From Polaribacter cellanae (GTDB taxonomy: Bacteria > Bacteroidota > Bacteroidia > Flavobacteriales > Flavobacteriaceae): a stretch of 64,000 nucleotides of DNA. Location of the stretch: assembly GCF_017569185.1 (NCBI RefSeq), contig NZ_CP071869.1, positions 2,222,001 to 2,286,000 of the forward strand. Direction: 5' to 3'. Below are positions 22,678-33,138 of this stretch, in pieces. Position numbers and translations under genes: made by a program. Each line of letters starts with the position of its first letter. Within the stretch, counting starts at the first letter, position 1. The notes beneath the pieces were generated by a model. It saw only the letters and a program-made list of their open reading frames with translations. It made no database searches and was not told where the DNA came from.

Positions 22678-24186
22678 ATGCAACTCAACACAGACAACCC
22701 AAACAGCTACCATTATGAAACCACGCACTTATCAATAGAAATATTAGGAGGCATTAGATTAAATCATTTAGACAGACTACGAGTAACAATTAGCATCCAA
22801 AAGCAAGGAACGCATTTAAAATTACGACACAATTTAGATTTATATAATGATACCCAAGTAGAAAAATTAGTACGTAAAATAGCAGAACGATTAGAGATAG
22901 GAACAAGTGTAGTTAGAAGAACAATCCAAGATTTAATTAACGAGTTAGAAACCTATAGAATCTCACAACTAGCAGAACTAGAAGCAGACAAGGTAACAGT
23001 AAAAACACTCACAAAAGCCGAAGAAAAAGAAGCATTAAAGTTACTAAAATCAAAGAATTTACTAGAAGAAACCAATAAGTTAATAGGTAAAAGCGGAGTT
23101 ATTGGCGAAGTAAATAATAGATTATTAATGTACATCATCTTCACAAGTAGAAAAGCAAACAATCCTTTGCATTGTATGAGTTTAGGAAGTTCTGGTGCAG
23201 GAAAAACGCATTTACAAAGTAAGGTTGCAGAATTAATTCCAGAAGAAGATAAAGTAGAAATCACAGTATTAAGTGAAAATGCTTTTTACTACTTCAACAG
23301 AACAGAACTACAATACAAACTCATATTAATAGAAGATTTAGACGGAGCAGGAAATGCCTTATATGCGATTAGAGAATTACAATCAAAACACAAGATTACT
23401 AAAACAGTAGTTCATAAAGACACCAGAGGAAATACCAAAACCATCCACTTAACCGTAGAAGGTCCAGTATGTATAGCAGGATGCACCACACAAGAAAGTA
23501 TCTACGAAGACAATAGCAACAGGAGCTTCCTGCTGTACATAGATGAAAGTGAGGAACAAGACGAAAGAATAATGCAGTATCAGCGATTAATAAGTGCAGG
23601 AAAAGTACATATAGACCAAGAACACACATCGCGTGATTTATTACAAAATGCACAAAGATGTTTAAAAAACATATCTGTTAGAAACCCATATGCAGAAAGT
23701 TTAAAGCTACCCAATGCCGTTTTTAAACCACGAAGAACCAACGCACATTACTTGCAATTTATAGAAGCTGTAACCTTTTATCATCAGCATCAAAGAGAAA
23801 AAAAATATGATGAAGAAACAGGAGAAGAATATATAGAAACTACGATAGAAGATATTAAAGAAGCCAATAAACTACTACAAGAGGTTCTCTTGAGAAAGTC
23901 AGATACCATTACAGGAGCGTGTAGAAACTATTTTGAGAAACTAAAAAATTACTTGAAAGAACATCAACAAACAACCTTTACCAACAAACAAATTAGCATC
24001 CTATTACGAATCCCTTTATCCACTGTAAAACGCTATCATTTACAACTCATCAATACCCAAAGAATACAATTAAGAGAAAAAGATAAAACAGGCAGACACT
24101 TATATGAAATCACGAATTACGAAGAATACCAACAACTTAAAAAAACAATTGCAACAGTACTAGATGAAGCCATCCTACAATTATAA
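22678..24186 (+). CDS. P-loop ATPase, beta type, B1 copy
   Basis: 502 residues, close to the G copy. It has GSSGAGKT, LILIEDLDG and the same C-terminal winged helix. The segment RLISAGKVHIDQEHTSRDLLQNAQRCL is closer to the A-type ATPase than to G, which indicates exchange between module types. Confidence 0.8.
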   Translation: MQLNTDNPNSYHYETTHLSIEILGGIRLNHLDRLRVTISIQKQGTHLKLRHNLDLYNDTQVEKLVRKIAERLEIGTSVVRRTIQDLINELETYRISQLAELEADKVTVKTLTKAEEKEALKLLKSKNLLEETNKLIGKSGVIGEVNNRLLMYIIFTSRKANNPLHCMSLGSSGAGKTHLQSKVAELIPEEDKVEITVLSENAFYYFNRTELQYKLILIEDLDGAGNALYAIRELQSKHKITKTVVHKDTRGNTKTIHLTVEGPVCIAGCTTQESIYEDNSNRSFLLYIDESEEQDERIMQYQRLISAGKVHIDQEHTSRDLLQNAQRCLKNISVRNPYAESLKLPNAVFKPRRTNAHYLQFIEAVTFYHQHQREKKYDEETGEEYIETTIEDIKEANKLLQEVLLRKSDTITGACRNYFEKLKNYLKEHQQTTFTNKQISILLRIPLSTVKRYHLQLINTQRIQLREKDKTGRHLYEITNYEEYQQLKKTIATVLDEAILQL

Positions 24187-24328
24187 ATACTTGTGTGTAG
24201 CAACCTGCTACAGCCCAGTAGCTTACCAGTAGCCCAGTAAGTAAATGAGCCACTAAAGAAACTAACAATCAACAATTTAAAAAGAAAGCTCACTAAAACA
24301 AGAAAAAGGCAACCAAGCAAAGTAAAAA

Positions 24329-25249
24329 ATGAAACAATTAAAACTACAAAATACAAGCTACAAAGTATTATTACAATCATTTACAGAATGGTTAGACATC
24401 TTGGGTTATGCAGAAAGTACGCTTTACAACTTGCCAAATCATATCAAAGAATTTTTTTATTGGTTAGAGAAAAAGAATATAAATACATTAGAAAACATCC
24501 ATACAGAAACTATAAAAGACTACTATCAACACTTACAATTACGTCCCAATGAAACCAGAGGAGGCAGTTTAAGTAAAGCCTATTTAAACAAGCATCAACA
24601 AGCATTAAAGAAGTTTAGAGAATATTTACAAAAGCACAATTACAAAGGGTTTAGAATCCACTTAAAAACAGAGAAAGACAGCAACCAAAAGCAAGTAGAT
24701 ATTTTAACACAAGAAGAAATTAAAGAACTATTTACAACCACAAATTACAGTCATCAAAGAGATAGTTTTAAGTTAAGAGATAAAGCATTATTAGTGGTTT
24801 TTTATAGTTGTGGTTTACGAAGAAATGAAGTCGTTCATTTAGATGTTAGTGATGTATTTTTTGATAAAGAAAGAATCTATGTACGAAAAGGAAAAAATTA
24901 CAAAGAACGTTTTATTCCAATCAACAGTTATAATATTAGAATACTCGAAGATTATATTTTTGAAGCAAGACCAGCACTCAATATTTACAACAGTACAGAA
25001 GCATTATTTATCAGTCAACAAGGAAAGCGAATGCAAGGACAAAGTATGCTCAATAGATTAAAAGAAGTCATTAGAAAAACAGAAAATAAAGAGCTACAAG
25101 AAAAACAAATTACACTTCACACACTAAGACATAGTATAGCAACACACTTATTACAGAAAGAAGTACATATAGAAATCATCAGTAAGTTTTTAGGACATAG
25201 TTCATTAGAAAGTACACAAATCTACACACATCTAGTCAAGCAATTATAA
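24329..25249 (+). CDS. TyrR1, beta type, B1 copy
   Basis: 306 residues with a complete active site (GLRRNE, HTLRH, LGHSS, IYTH). The first half is identical to the G copy; scattered substitutions occur in the catalytic half (SYNIRIL, PALNIY, LLQKEVH). Confidence 0.93.
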   Translation: MKQLKLQNTSYKVLLQSFTEWLDILGYAESTLYNLPNHIKEFFYWLEKKNINTLENIHTETIKDYYQHLQLRPNETRGGSLSKAYLNKHQQALKKFREYLQKHNYKGFRIHLKTEKDSNQKQVDILTQEEIKELFTTTNYSHQRDSFKLRDKALLVVFYSCGLRRNEVVHLDVSDVFFDKERIYVRKGKNYKERFIPINSYNIRILEDYIFEARPALNIYNSTEALFISQQGKRMQGQSMLNRLKEVIRKTENKELQEKQITLHTLRHSIATHLLQKEVHIEIISKFLGHSSLESTQIYTHLVKQL

Positions 25250-25289
25250 GGCCAATTGATCAATAACTAACAACCAAAAACCACCAACT

Positions 25290-26174
25290 ATGAACTATCA
25301 AGAACACTTACAAAAAGAAGCATACAGCATTACAACAGTAGCCAGTTATTTAGTAGAAATCAAAAAGTTCAAAATATGGTGCAAAAAAAGAGACCAACAA
25401 CCAACAACCATCAACTACAAACAATTATTAAAATACACAAAATACCTAACCAGAAAAGGAAATAGCAAAAAGACAGTCAATCATAAATTAGCCATCCTAA
25501 AGAGTTATTTTAATTACTTAATCAAAGAACACTACAGACTAGATAATCCAGCAGAAAGCATCACTATAAAAGGAGTAAAAAGAAAATTATACTACAATCT
25601 ATTAGAAGCAGAAGAATTAGAAGATCTCTATTACAGTTTTAGCACAGAAAACATCAAAGACCCCTATCACAGATTAACAGCAAAAAGAAATAAAATTATT
25701 GTTGGCTTAATGATATATCAAGGATTAAACACAAACGCATTAATCAGATTAGAATTAGAACACATAGAAATTTACAAAGGAAAAGTTCACGTTCCAAAAA
25801 CAGCAAGAAGCAATACAAGAGAATTAGAGTTAAAGTCGTGGCAAGTTATAGAGCTATTGGAATACATCAAAGAAGTTCGAGAAGAAATCAAGGAACGAAA
25901 GCATATAGAAAGTGAACGACTCTTTATACCCAACAATGCACGATTAGGAAACACCATTTTAGCTATTATTAAAAAGCTAAAAAAGTACAATCAGAAAGTA
26001 GAAAATGTGCATCAAATAAGAGCATCAGTCATTACGAATTGGACAAAGCAATACAACTTAAGAAAAACACAATATCTAGCAGGACATCGTTATATAAGTT
26101 CTACCGAAAAATATTTGACTGACGATTTAGAAAATATGCAAGAAGTGATTAATCTGTATCATCCAATCAGTTGA
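25290..26174 (+). CDS. TyrR2, beta type, B1 copy
   Basis: 294 residues with Asn in GLNTNA, plus HQIR, AGH and EKYL. The patch CKKRDQQPTTINYKQLLKY replaces the G sequence at about residues 31-50. Confidence 0.88.
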   Translation: MNYQEHLQKEAYSITTVASYLVEIKKFKIWCKKRDQQPTTINYKQLLKYTKYLTRKGNSKKTVNHKLAILKSYFNYLIKEHYRLDNPAESITIKGVKRKLYYNLLEAEELEDLYYSFSTENIKDPYHRLTAKRNKIIVGLMIYQGLNTNALIRLELEHIEIYKGKVHVPKTARSNTRELELKSWQVIELLEYIKEVREEIKERKHIESERLFIPNNARLGNTILAIIKKLKKYNQKVENVHQIRASVITNWTKQYNLRKTQYLAGHRYISSTEKYLTDDLENMQEVINLYHPIS

Positions 26175-27356
26175 AAATACCGTTAAAAAAAGAGAAAAAT
26201 GTTTAAGTAACGTTTAAACAGTGTTTAAATACCGTTTAAATAAAATAGCGCTAGAAAATTAGGTTTTTTTTATATTGGAGAATAGAAAATACGTCGTTCC
26301 TAAAAAACGAGAAAATCCCAAAAAGAGAAGATATAAAACCGATAAACTCTATCCAATTCATAAGACAAATTTACATTAATATCCCCACAAAACAAAATCC
26401 AGATTTTTACAGAAAAAGTAAAAAACCTCTGTCTTTTGTTTTGTTCCGCTCGCCACCACTTCTATAGTTTTTAAGTCACAGTTTTTGGAAGCCAACGCTA
26501 AATACAGCACTTTGTAAGTTGCTCGTTCCTCACAATCACAAAAAGCTGTTGCCAACGCTAAAAAACCAAAAACTCCGCCAAAAAAACTATCCCAAGCTAT
26601 CTTTACATAATTGGCATTATAATACTGCCGCAAAAAAGCCCCACTCCACCAAAGCCGTAGTTATAATGTAAATTATGTAAAATAGCCGCTCTGCCCACGC
26701 TTTTTGCCCACGCTACTGCCAATGCCTCACTACATCCAACGCCTTCGCACTACGAAATCTTTAATTTTTACTCCGTAAGCCAACGCTCCGAATTTGCATA
26801 AAAAAACTTCACAAAACCCTCACGTAGTCCAAGTGTTTCCTACGCTCACATCTTTGCTCGTTTTTGTATACAACTCGTGCCACTGAATGAAAAAACAAGT
26901 CATTTTAAAAACATAGGATTCTCTGCCACATCATCCGCCCCCAAATCCTATGTTTTTAAAACGTAAGCCTACTGAAAACCTAATTTACTTATTTACAACG
27001 ACGGATAAAAAAAGAACGAATTAACTTTGGTTTTAAGGGTAAATGATGAAACTACGGGAAATTAGTTGACTTGATCATTGTTTATAAAAAACAACGTATT
27101 TACTTTAGTAAAATAAGGTTCTTAGAGTAGATATTTTACTGCCAAAAAATGTGGCAAACAATAAAATAACTCTTTGGTTATCTTGCTTTTAATTAAATGT
27201 AAAAAGCTGTCCTATTTTAAAATAGGAACTTATAATATCTTGCAAACAAAGGGAAAAAACGATGTCCTTTTTTTTAAGTAAAAAGGACTTGACTTTGTTC
27301 GAATGTATGATATGATGATAACAGTAAAAAATTAGAATAATAAAATAATAGAAAAT
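26175..27356. other. Beta intergenic region, B1 copy
   Basis: Iterons and hairpins as in B2 (34985-36162). From about 26560 there are many one-base insertions and losses relative to B2, including in hairpin arms. There is no gene; a small - strand frame at 26376-26633 spans hairpins H1-H3 and is rejected. Confidence 0.75.
26201..26240. repeat. GTTTAA iterons, 11-bp period, B1 copy
   Basis: GTTTAA starts at 26201, 26212, 26223 and 26234. Confidence 0.75.
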
Positions 27357-27548
27357 ATGGGAACAACAACAGTAATTATATGTATAACTTTTTTAGTGGT
27401 TCTGTTGGCTTATTGGATAATGCCAGTTGAGAAGATGAAAGCAGTAAATAAAGAATTGAAATCATTATTACAAATCCTCCCTGTCAGTCAAATAATAAAA
27501 TCTTATAAGGGAACTAAAACAAATAGTATAACTGATGATGAACCGTAG
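27357..27548 (+). CDS. Small membrane protein of B modules
   Basis: 63 residues with one hydrophobic segment (about 4-23: TTVIICITFLVVLLAYWIM) and a basic then acidic tail. It holds the same slot as the 66-residue protein in module G. Function unknown. Confidence 0.5.
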   Translation: MGTTTVIICITFLVVLLAYWIMPVEKMKAVNKELKSLLQILPVSQIIKSYKGTKTNSITDDEP

Positions 27549-27618
27549 ATGAGTCGATATATAAGGCCGTATATGTTCCCACTAATCACGAGTGCTAGTG
27601 TTCAATCAGTCATAAAAA

Positions 27619-27641
27619 AAGCACCCTCAAAAGAGGATGCT
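27619..27641. terminator. Hairpin terminator, B1 copy
   Basis: AGCACCCTC/GAGGATGCT around AAAA; compensatory change against the G copy. Confidence 0.55.
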
Positions 27642-27669
27642 CTCACTATCAAATGAATCGTTTAAACGC

Positions 27670-28479
27670 TTAAAATACGTGTGTAACTTTCATTGTATTA
27701 CCTTGCGATAATATATAATCTGTAGTGCCAACCTTTTGGTAAAACTCAATTCCTAAACAAGGAAACTACGCTTACTTCTGCATTCTGTAACAGCTCACCA
27801 GGAATGGTAGCCGTTAAAGTTGTTGCAAGTACTATTAGCATCTAACGCCTTTGTTGTACTTGAAGCTACCACACCAATACTGTTCTCATCTGGTACAGTA
27901 GGGCTCATAAGTACTGTGCTCCATCATCATACACATAATTCTGAAACCAAACCAACAGCAGCTACCAATCTAAAATGCGTAGCACCTGCAGGAGCAACAA
28001 TAAAATTAAGCAGGGGTTAAATGCAGCTATTGTATAAACAACTTCATACGGTCTGCATTGATGGTGGCTGTATAAGGAGCAGTAAACACCGTTGGATAAA
28101 CTCGATTTACTATTTAAAATCCAAACCAGTCAAGAGTTTCTGTGTTGGCAGAAAAGTGTAATCGGTCTTTTACCTCTGACACCTACACCTTTTAGGTTAA
28201 TGGTGTTTAAAAATCTTGGGTTAACTGGGAAGCCAATCTACTGCCACCCATTACTTGAAGTACACCACTCAAAGCGGGTTTCTTAATGCTTTACCTACTT
28301 TGGCAGAACCACCAAACTCGGCATTGTTCTCTCTGGTACGTTTAAAAATTAGGGTCACTTGAATACGTTCCTTGCTAGGTCCTCCAGCCATCCTAGCTAG
28401 ATACTCACCATTAGAAGTGTAAAAAGATACACCACCAATGTTACCTACTAATTTAATCAATCCTTTTTTGCTTGCTCAT
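27670..28479 (-). pseudogene. 264-residue conserved gene, multiply frameshifted copy
   Basis: This is homologous over its full length to 36474-37268, but the frame is broken by many one-base indels. Only the start (IKLVGNIGGVSFYTSNGEYLARMAGGPSKERI) reads through, to about codon 65. The indels extend into flanking non-coding DNA, so sequencing error is more likely than gene decay. Confidence 0.7.
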
Positions 28480-28797
28480 AATAAAGAAATTTATGTTCTG
28501 TGGTTTATGCTGAACTTGGTTCAGTATCCTACAGAACTGGTTAAACAATAAATACAAGCTTGGTGGTTGAAAGCAATTTGATCAGTGGACAAGTGTTAAC
28601 GTCTTGTTATATAGAGAACTACAATAATGGTACTAAACGTATATACAAAATGTTAAAGTTTTGTTTGTTTGGGCCAATACAGAAATAATTATCTTTATGT
28701 TCTGATGTAGCAGGAAAGGACGTTCAAAGAAAAAATTTTTGGTGTAAAAGTTGGTCGAGACTAAGGGAACTATGCTGAAAAAAAATTGCATAAGCTT

Positions 28798-29649
28798 GTA
28801 CCCTTTGGTTTGAAACATCGCGGATACAACAATGTAACTTCTTCCAATGGAAATAGCGTTGCGCAGAAGAAACTTTTTAACGGAAAAGAGTTACAAGATG
28901 AATTAGGATTAGATTGGTATGATTATGGAGCTAGGAATTATGATGCGAGTTTAGGAAGATGGATGAATATTGATCCATTAGCAGACCACCCAAAACAATT
29001 ACACGCTTCACCATTTGCTTATACTAATAATAATCCTGTTTTATACATTGACCCTGATGGTAAACTTTGGATTGATAATGGAGATGGGACGTATACGGCT
29101 GAAAAAGGAGATAGTGCTTCCACGCTACATACTCAACATTTAGAGGAAAAGGGCTATACATTTGAAGAAACAAATGCAATGGTTGAACAGCAGTATAGTG
29201 AAAACCGAGTAGAAGATGGAATAGAAAAATCTAATATAGACCCAGGTGATGTTGTACACGAAGGAAAACAGGTAAAAAGTTCGACTGGATTAGGTGACTA
29301 CTATGATACAAAGGACACAGGGTCAGATAATAATGAAACACCTATAGTTGATAAACTTCCAAACCCAGATGCAAAAGACCCCAAGAAAGCTGCTTTAATT
29401 GAAATAGCTACAATGGCAATGGAGCAACTTAACCCTATAAATAAAATTATTAAGGGAGCATTAGGTAAAGGTGGTGGAAGTACAAGAATAAATAGAAGTA
29501 GCACAAGGACAACAAGTAGTGGAACTTCTACCAATGCAAACACAAGTAATACAAGAACAGTAAATGTAAAAGGTCATTATAGAACATTAAAGAGTGGTAA
29601 AAAAGTTTGGGTTAAGCCCCATACACGAACTATTAAAAATAAAGATTAA
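28798..29649 (+). CDS. Orphan Rhs tip B, second copy
   Basis: Identical to 19985-20839 from the GLKHRG codons onward. One T is missing in the CCCTTTTGG junction (CCCTTTGG here), which opens a longer frame from TTG 28786 (MHKLVPFG). The missing base lies at the edge of the indel-rich zone and may be an error. Confidence 0.7.
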   Translation, partial: VPFGLKHRGYNNVTSSNGNSVAQKKLFNGKELQDELGLDWYDYGARNYDASLGRWMNIDPLADHPKQLHASPFAYTNNNPVLYIDPDGKLWIDNGDGTYTAEKGDSASTLHTQHLEEKGYTFEETNAMVEQQYSENRVEDGIEKSNIDPGDVVHEGKQVKSSTGLGDYYDTKDTGSDNNETPIVDKLPNPDAKDPKKAALIEIATMAMEQLNPINKIIKGALGKGGGSTRINRSSTRTTSSGTSTNANTSNTRTVNVKGHYRTLKSGKKVWVKPHTRTIKNKD

Positions 29650-29666
29650 TTAAATTATTTTCAATT

Positions 29667-29696
29667 AAAGAGGCTTAAAAAAGCCTCTTTTTTATT
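29667..29696 (+). terminator. Terminator after tip B, second copy
   Basis: Same AAAGAGGCTT/AAGCCTCTTT hairpin and T-rich tail as at 20857. Confidence 0.8.
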
Positions 29697-29757
29697 TTAA
29701 TTACAAAGCAAGTAAAATAATTATATTGCAAAAAAAGATACTTAACCTTAATAAGTA

Positions 29758-30528
29758 ATGTTCAAATCAAATAAGAATAAAAAATTTCTTTTAATATCAA
29801 TTATTTTGATTGCAGTCATATCTTCTTTTTTGTTATTCATTAGAAAAGTCAATTATATCCCAACACCATATGAAAAAGAACTAATTGATTATTTTAAGGA
29901 AATTGCCCTACAGTCAGAATATGACAATAATCCCGAGAAAATAATTAAATGGAAGGAATCAATGCTACTTTATGTAGTAAAAGAAAAAGAGTTTAAGCCT
30001 CAAATATCTGTCATAAAAAAAGTTATTGATAATATTAATCGATTAACAACAGATGGATTTAAAATAATATTAACCGATAATTATGCAAAAAGTAATTCTA
30101 TACTTTATTTGTGTAACAGAGAGCAAGTTTATAAATCAAACAAAGATTTCTATGAAATGCTTACTAAAGATATAGATTATGATATTGCAGGTCTTGCATA
30201 TACAGAGTTTTCAACAAAAACACATACTATAGATAAAGCTTTAATTTTTATAAACTCTGAATATTCTTTTGATATTCAAGAGGCTACTATATTAGAAGAA
30301 ATAACTCAAAGTTTAGGTTTAGCGTTTGATTCTAAATTATATACAAATAGTGTTTTTTACAAAGAAAAATCTAAACAAAAAGTCCGAGTAAAGAAATATT
30401 CTCAATTGGACAAAGATATTGTTAGGCTCTTATATCATCCAAAAATGAAACCTGGGTTAGATTCTATTGAAGTAGAAAGAGTAATTAAAAAAATTTTAAA
30501 GCTAGAAAAAATTAAACTTGATGGGTGA
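29758..30528 (+). CDS. DUF2927-like protein, B2 copy
   Basis: Protein identical to 20948-21718, with membrane anchor and EEITQSLGL. Confidence 0.65.
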   Translation: MFKSNKNKKFLLISIILIAVISSFLLFIRKVNYIPTPYEKELIDYFKEIALQSEYDNNPEKIIKWKESMLLYVVKEKEFKPQISVIKKVIDNINRLTTDGFKIILTDNYAKSNSILYLCNREQVYKSNKDFYEMLTKDIDYDIAGLAYTEFSTKTHTIDKALIFINSEYSFDIQEATILEEITQSLGLAFDSKLYTNSVFYKEKSKQKVRVKKYSQLDKDIVRLLYHPKMKPGLDSIEVERVIKKILKLEKIKLDG

Positions 30529-30997
30529 TTTTTGAGCCTTTTAATAGGTCGCTATTACTTTTTAATTCTACAGTTACATCTTGAATGCCGTGATATTTTT
30601 TACCAAATTCAATATTGTAGCTGTATTTAATTTTATATCTATTAAGGATAGTATCTATTTTTTCTTTTTCCTCTTTTACAGCTTTTCTTTCTTTTATATA
30701 CTTCTTTAATTTACTAACAGCTATATTGCAGAACCCAAATCCCAAGATAACTATTAAAAATGATTGAGCAAATTTTAGATATTTGCTGTAAGTAAAATCA
30801 AAGCCGACTAATAAGTCTCTTTGACTTATCATAATTGGTAATCCTATCCCCATACATATAATAAAATAAATATAAGTTGATATTTTCTTCTTCTTTAGTT
30901 GCTCAATCTTAATATGAATAAGTCCTAATTCTTTTTCAAAACCCTTATCTAATTGTATTTTTGAACCATTTTGTAGGTCTAACTTACTATTTTGCAT
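30512..30997 (-). CDS. Two-helix membrane protein, B2 copy
   Basis: Protein identical to 21702-22187. It overlaps the DUF2927-like gene end by 17 bp. Confidence 0.6.
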   Translation of the reverse strand: MQNSKLDLQNGSKIQLDKGFEKELGLIHIKIEQLKKKKISTYIYFIICMGIGLPIMISQRDLLVGFDFTYSKYLKFAQSFLIVILGFGFCNIAVSKLKKYIKERKAVKEEKEKIDTILNRYKIKYSYNIEFGKKYHGIQDVTVELKSNSDLLKGSKITHQV

Positions 30998-31016
30998 AAA
31001 TTAAATCATTATATCA

Positions 31017-31346
31017 TTACGAATAAGTAGCTCTAGCTTTAGCATCTCTTAAAAGCGCATCAATAGCAAAAAGAATATGTTCTTTATCTTCAGTAGGAAG
31101 CTGTTGTATGGTTAGAATTTTATCTACAATAGTATCATCCAAAAGTAAGTCTGTTTTCCCTACCAAATAATCTAAAGAAACACCTAAAACGTCAGAAAGT
31201 TTAGTGGCTACCTCAATAGATGGGTTAGCTTCTCCACGTTCATAACGTCCTAATACATTGTTGTGAATACCCACTTTAGTGGCTAACTCACTTTGCGAGA
31301 ACTTATGCTGTTTACGTAACTCCGACAATCTTTTAGAAAAACTCAT
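31017..31346 (-). CDS. XRE-family repressor, beta type, B2 copy
   Basis: Identical to 22207-22536, divergent from the ATPase operon. Confidence 0.88.
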   Translation of the reverse strand: MSFSKRLSELRKQHKFSQSELATKVGIHNNVLGRYERGEANPSIEVATKLSDVLGVSLDYLVGKTDLLLDDTIVDKILTIQQLPTEDKEHILFAIDALLRDAKARATYS

Positions 31347-31422
31347 ATTATTAAAATACACCTTAAAGAGTGTTGAAATACAAATATAAGATACTTTTTT
31401 AGGTATAAAAATACATTGTAAG

Positions 31423-31453
31423 TTTGTTTTATAAAACGAAATAGGTATATTTA
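31423..31453 (+). promoter_or_regulatory. Promoter of beta operon, B2 copy
   Basis: TTTG-N19-TATATTTA, with the TACACCTTAA operator candidate overlapping. Confidence 0.6.
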
Positions 31454-31487
31454 CACCTTAATAGTTATATTTTACAACTTATCAACA

Positions 31488-32996
31488 ATGCAACTCAACA
31501 CAGACAACCCAAACAGCTACCATTATGAAACCACGCACTTATCAATAGAAATATTAGGAGGCATTAGATTAAATCATTTAGACAGACTACGAGTAACAAT
31601 TAGCATCCAAAAGCAAGGAACGCATTTAAAATTACGACACAATTTAGATTTATATAATGATACCCAAGTAGAAAAATTAGTACGTAAAATAGCAGAACGA
31701 TTAGAGATAGGAACAAGTGTAGTTAGAAGAACAATCCAAGATTTAATTAACGAGTTAGAAACCTATAGAATCTCACAACTAGCAGAACTAGAAGCAGACA
31801 AGGTAACAGTAAAAACACTCACAAAAGCCGAAGAAAAAGAAGCATTAAAGTTACTAAAATCAAAGAATTTACTAGAAGAAACCAATAAGTTAATAGGTAA
31901 AAGCGGAGTTATTGGCGAAGTAAATAATAGATTATTAATGTACATCATCTTCACAAGTAGAAAAGCAAACAATCCTTTGCATTGTATGAGTTTAGGAAGT
32001 TCTGGTGCAGGAAAAACGCATTTACAAAGTAAGGTTGCAGAATTAATTCCAGAAGAAGATAAAGTAGAAATCACAGTATTAAGTGAAAATGCTTTTTACT
32101 ACTTCAACAGAACAGAACTACAATACAAACTCATATTAATAGAAGATTTAGACGGAGCAGGAAATGCCTTATATGCGATTAGAGAATTACAATCAAAACA
32201 CAAGATTACTAAAACAGTAGTTCATAAAGACACCAGAGGAAATACCAAAACCATCCACTTAACCGTAGAAGGTCCAGTATGTATAGCAGGATGCACCACA
32301 CAAGAAAGTATCTACGAAGACAATAGCAACAGGAGCTTCCTGCTGTACATAGATGAAAGTGAGGAACAAGACGAAAGAATAATGCAGTATCAGCGATTAA
32401 TAAGTGCAGGAAAAGTACATATAGACCAAGAACACACATCGCGTGATTTATTACAAAATGCACAAAGATGTTTAAAAAACATATCTGTTAGAAACCCATA
32501 TGCAGAAAGTTTAAAGCTACCCAATGCCGTTTTTAAACCACGAAGAACCAACGCACATTACTTGCAATTTATAGAAGCTGTAACCTTTTATCATCAGCAT
32601 CAAAGAGAAAAAAAATATGATGAAGAAACAGGAGAAGAATATATAGAAACTACGATAGAAGATATTAAAGAAGCCAATAAACTACTACAAGAGGTTCTCT
32701 TGAGAAAGTCAGATACCATTACAGGAGCGTGTAGAAACTATTTTGAGAAACTAAAAAATTACTTGAAAGAACATCAACAAACAACCTTTACCAACAAACA
32801 AATTAGCATCCTATTACGAATCCCTTTATCCACTGTAAAACGCTATCATTTACAACTCATCAATACCCAAAGAATACAATTAAGAGAAAAAGATAAAACA
32901 GGCAGACACTTATATGAAATCACGAATTACGAAGAATACCAACAACTTAAAAAAACAATTGCAACAGTACTAGATGAAGCCATCCTACAATTATAA
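31488..32996 (+). CDS. P-loop ATPase, beta type, B2 copy
   Basis: Protein identical to 22678-24186. Confidence 0.8.
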   Translation: MQLNTDNPNSYHYETTHLSIEILGGIRLNHLDRLRVTISIQKQGTHLKLRHNLDLYNDTQVEKLVRKIAERLEIGTSVVRRTIQDLINELETYRISQLAELEADKVTVKTLTKAEEKEALKLLKSKNLLEETNKLIGKSGVIGEVNNRLLMYIIFTSRKANNPLHCMSLGSSGAGKTHLQSKVAELIPEEDKVEITVLSENAFYYFNRTELQYKLILIEDLDGAGNALYAIRELQSKHKITKTVVHKDTRGNTKTIHLTVEGPVCIAGCTTQESIYEDNSNRSFLLYIDESEEQDERIMQYQRLISAGKVHIDQEHTSRDLLQNAQRCLKNISVRNPYAESLKLPNAVFKPRRTNAHYLQFIEAVTFYHQHQREKKYDEETGEEYIETTIEDIKEANKLLQEVLLRKSDTITGACRNYFEKLKNYLKEHQQTTFTNKQISILLRIPLSTVKRYHLQLINTQRIQLREKDKTGRHLYEITNYEEYQQLKKTIATVLDEAILQL

Positions 32997-33138
32997 ATAC
33001 TTGTGTGTAGCAACCTGCTACAGCCCAGTAGCTTACCAGTAGCCCAGTAAGTAAATGAGCCACTAAAGAAACTAACAATCAACAATTTAAAAAGAAAGCT
33101 CACTAAAACAAGAAAAAGGCAACCAAGCAAAGTAAAAA

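Larger units (their letters stand above)
19985..28797 (+). mobile_element. Module B1
   Basis: An 8.8-kb unit: tip B, DUF2927-like gene, - strand membrane gene, XRE, beta ATPase/TyrR1/TyrR2, beta intergenic region, membrane ORF, 264-residue gene (broken here). It is identical to B2 up to about 26.56 kb and then full of single-base indels to its end. Confidence 0.65.
26560..28800. other. Indel-rich zone, probably unpolished assembly
   Basis: Compared with 35370-37590, this stretch has dozens of single-base insertions and deletions, in homopolymers and elsewhere, in coding and non-coding sequence alike. Neighbouring sequence on both sides is identical between copies. Features here should be read from the B2 copy. 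Confidence 0.75.

Noticed and set aside
24843..25061. 72-codon + strand frame inside beta TyrR1 (also at 33653)
   Set aside because: It lies wholly within the catalytic domain in another frame; absent from the G copy.
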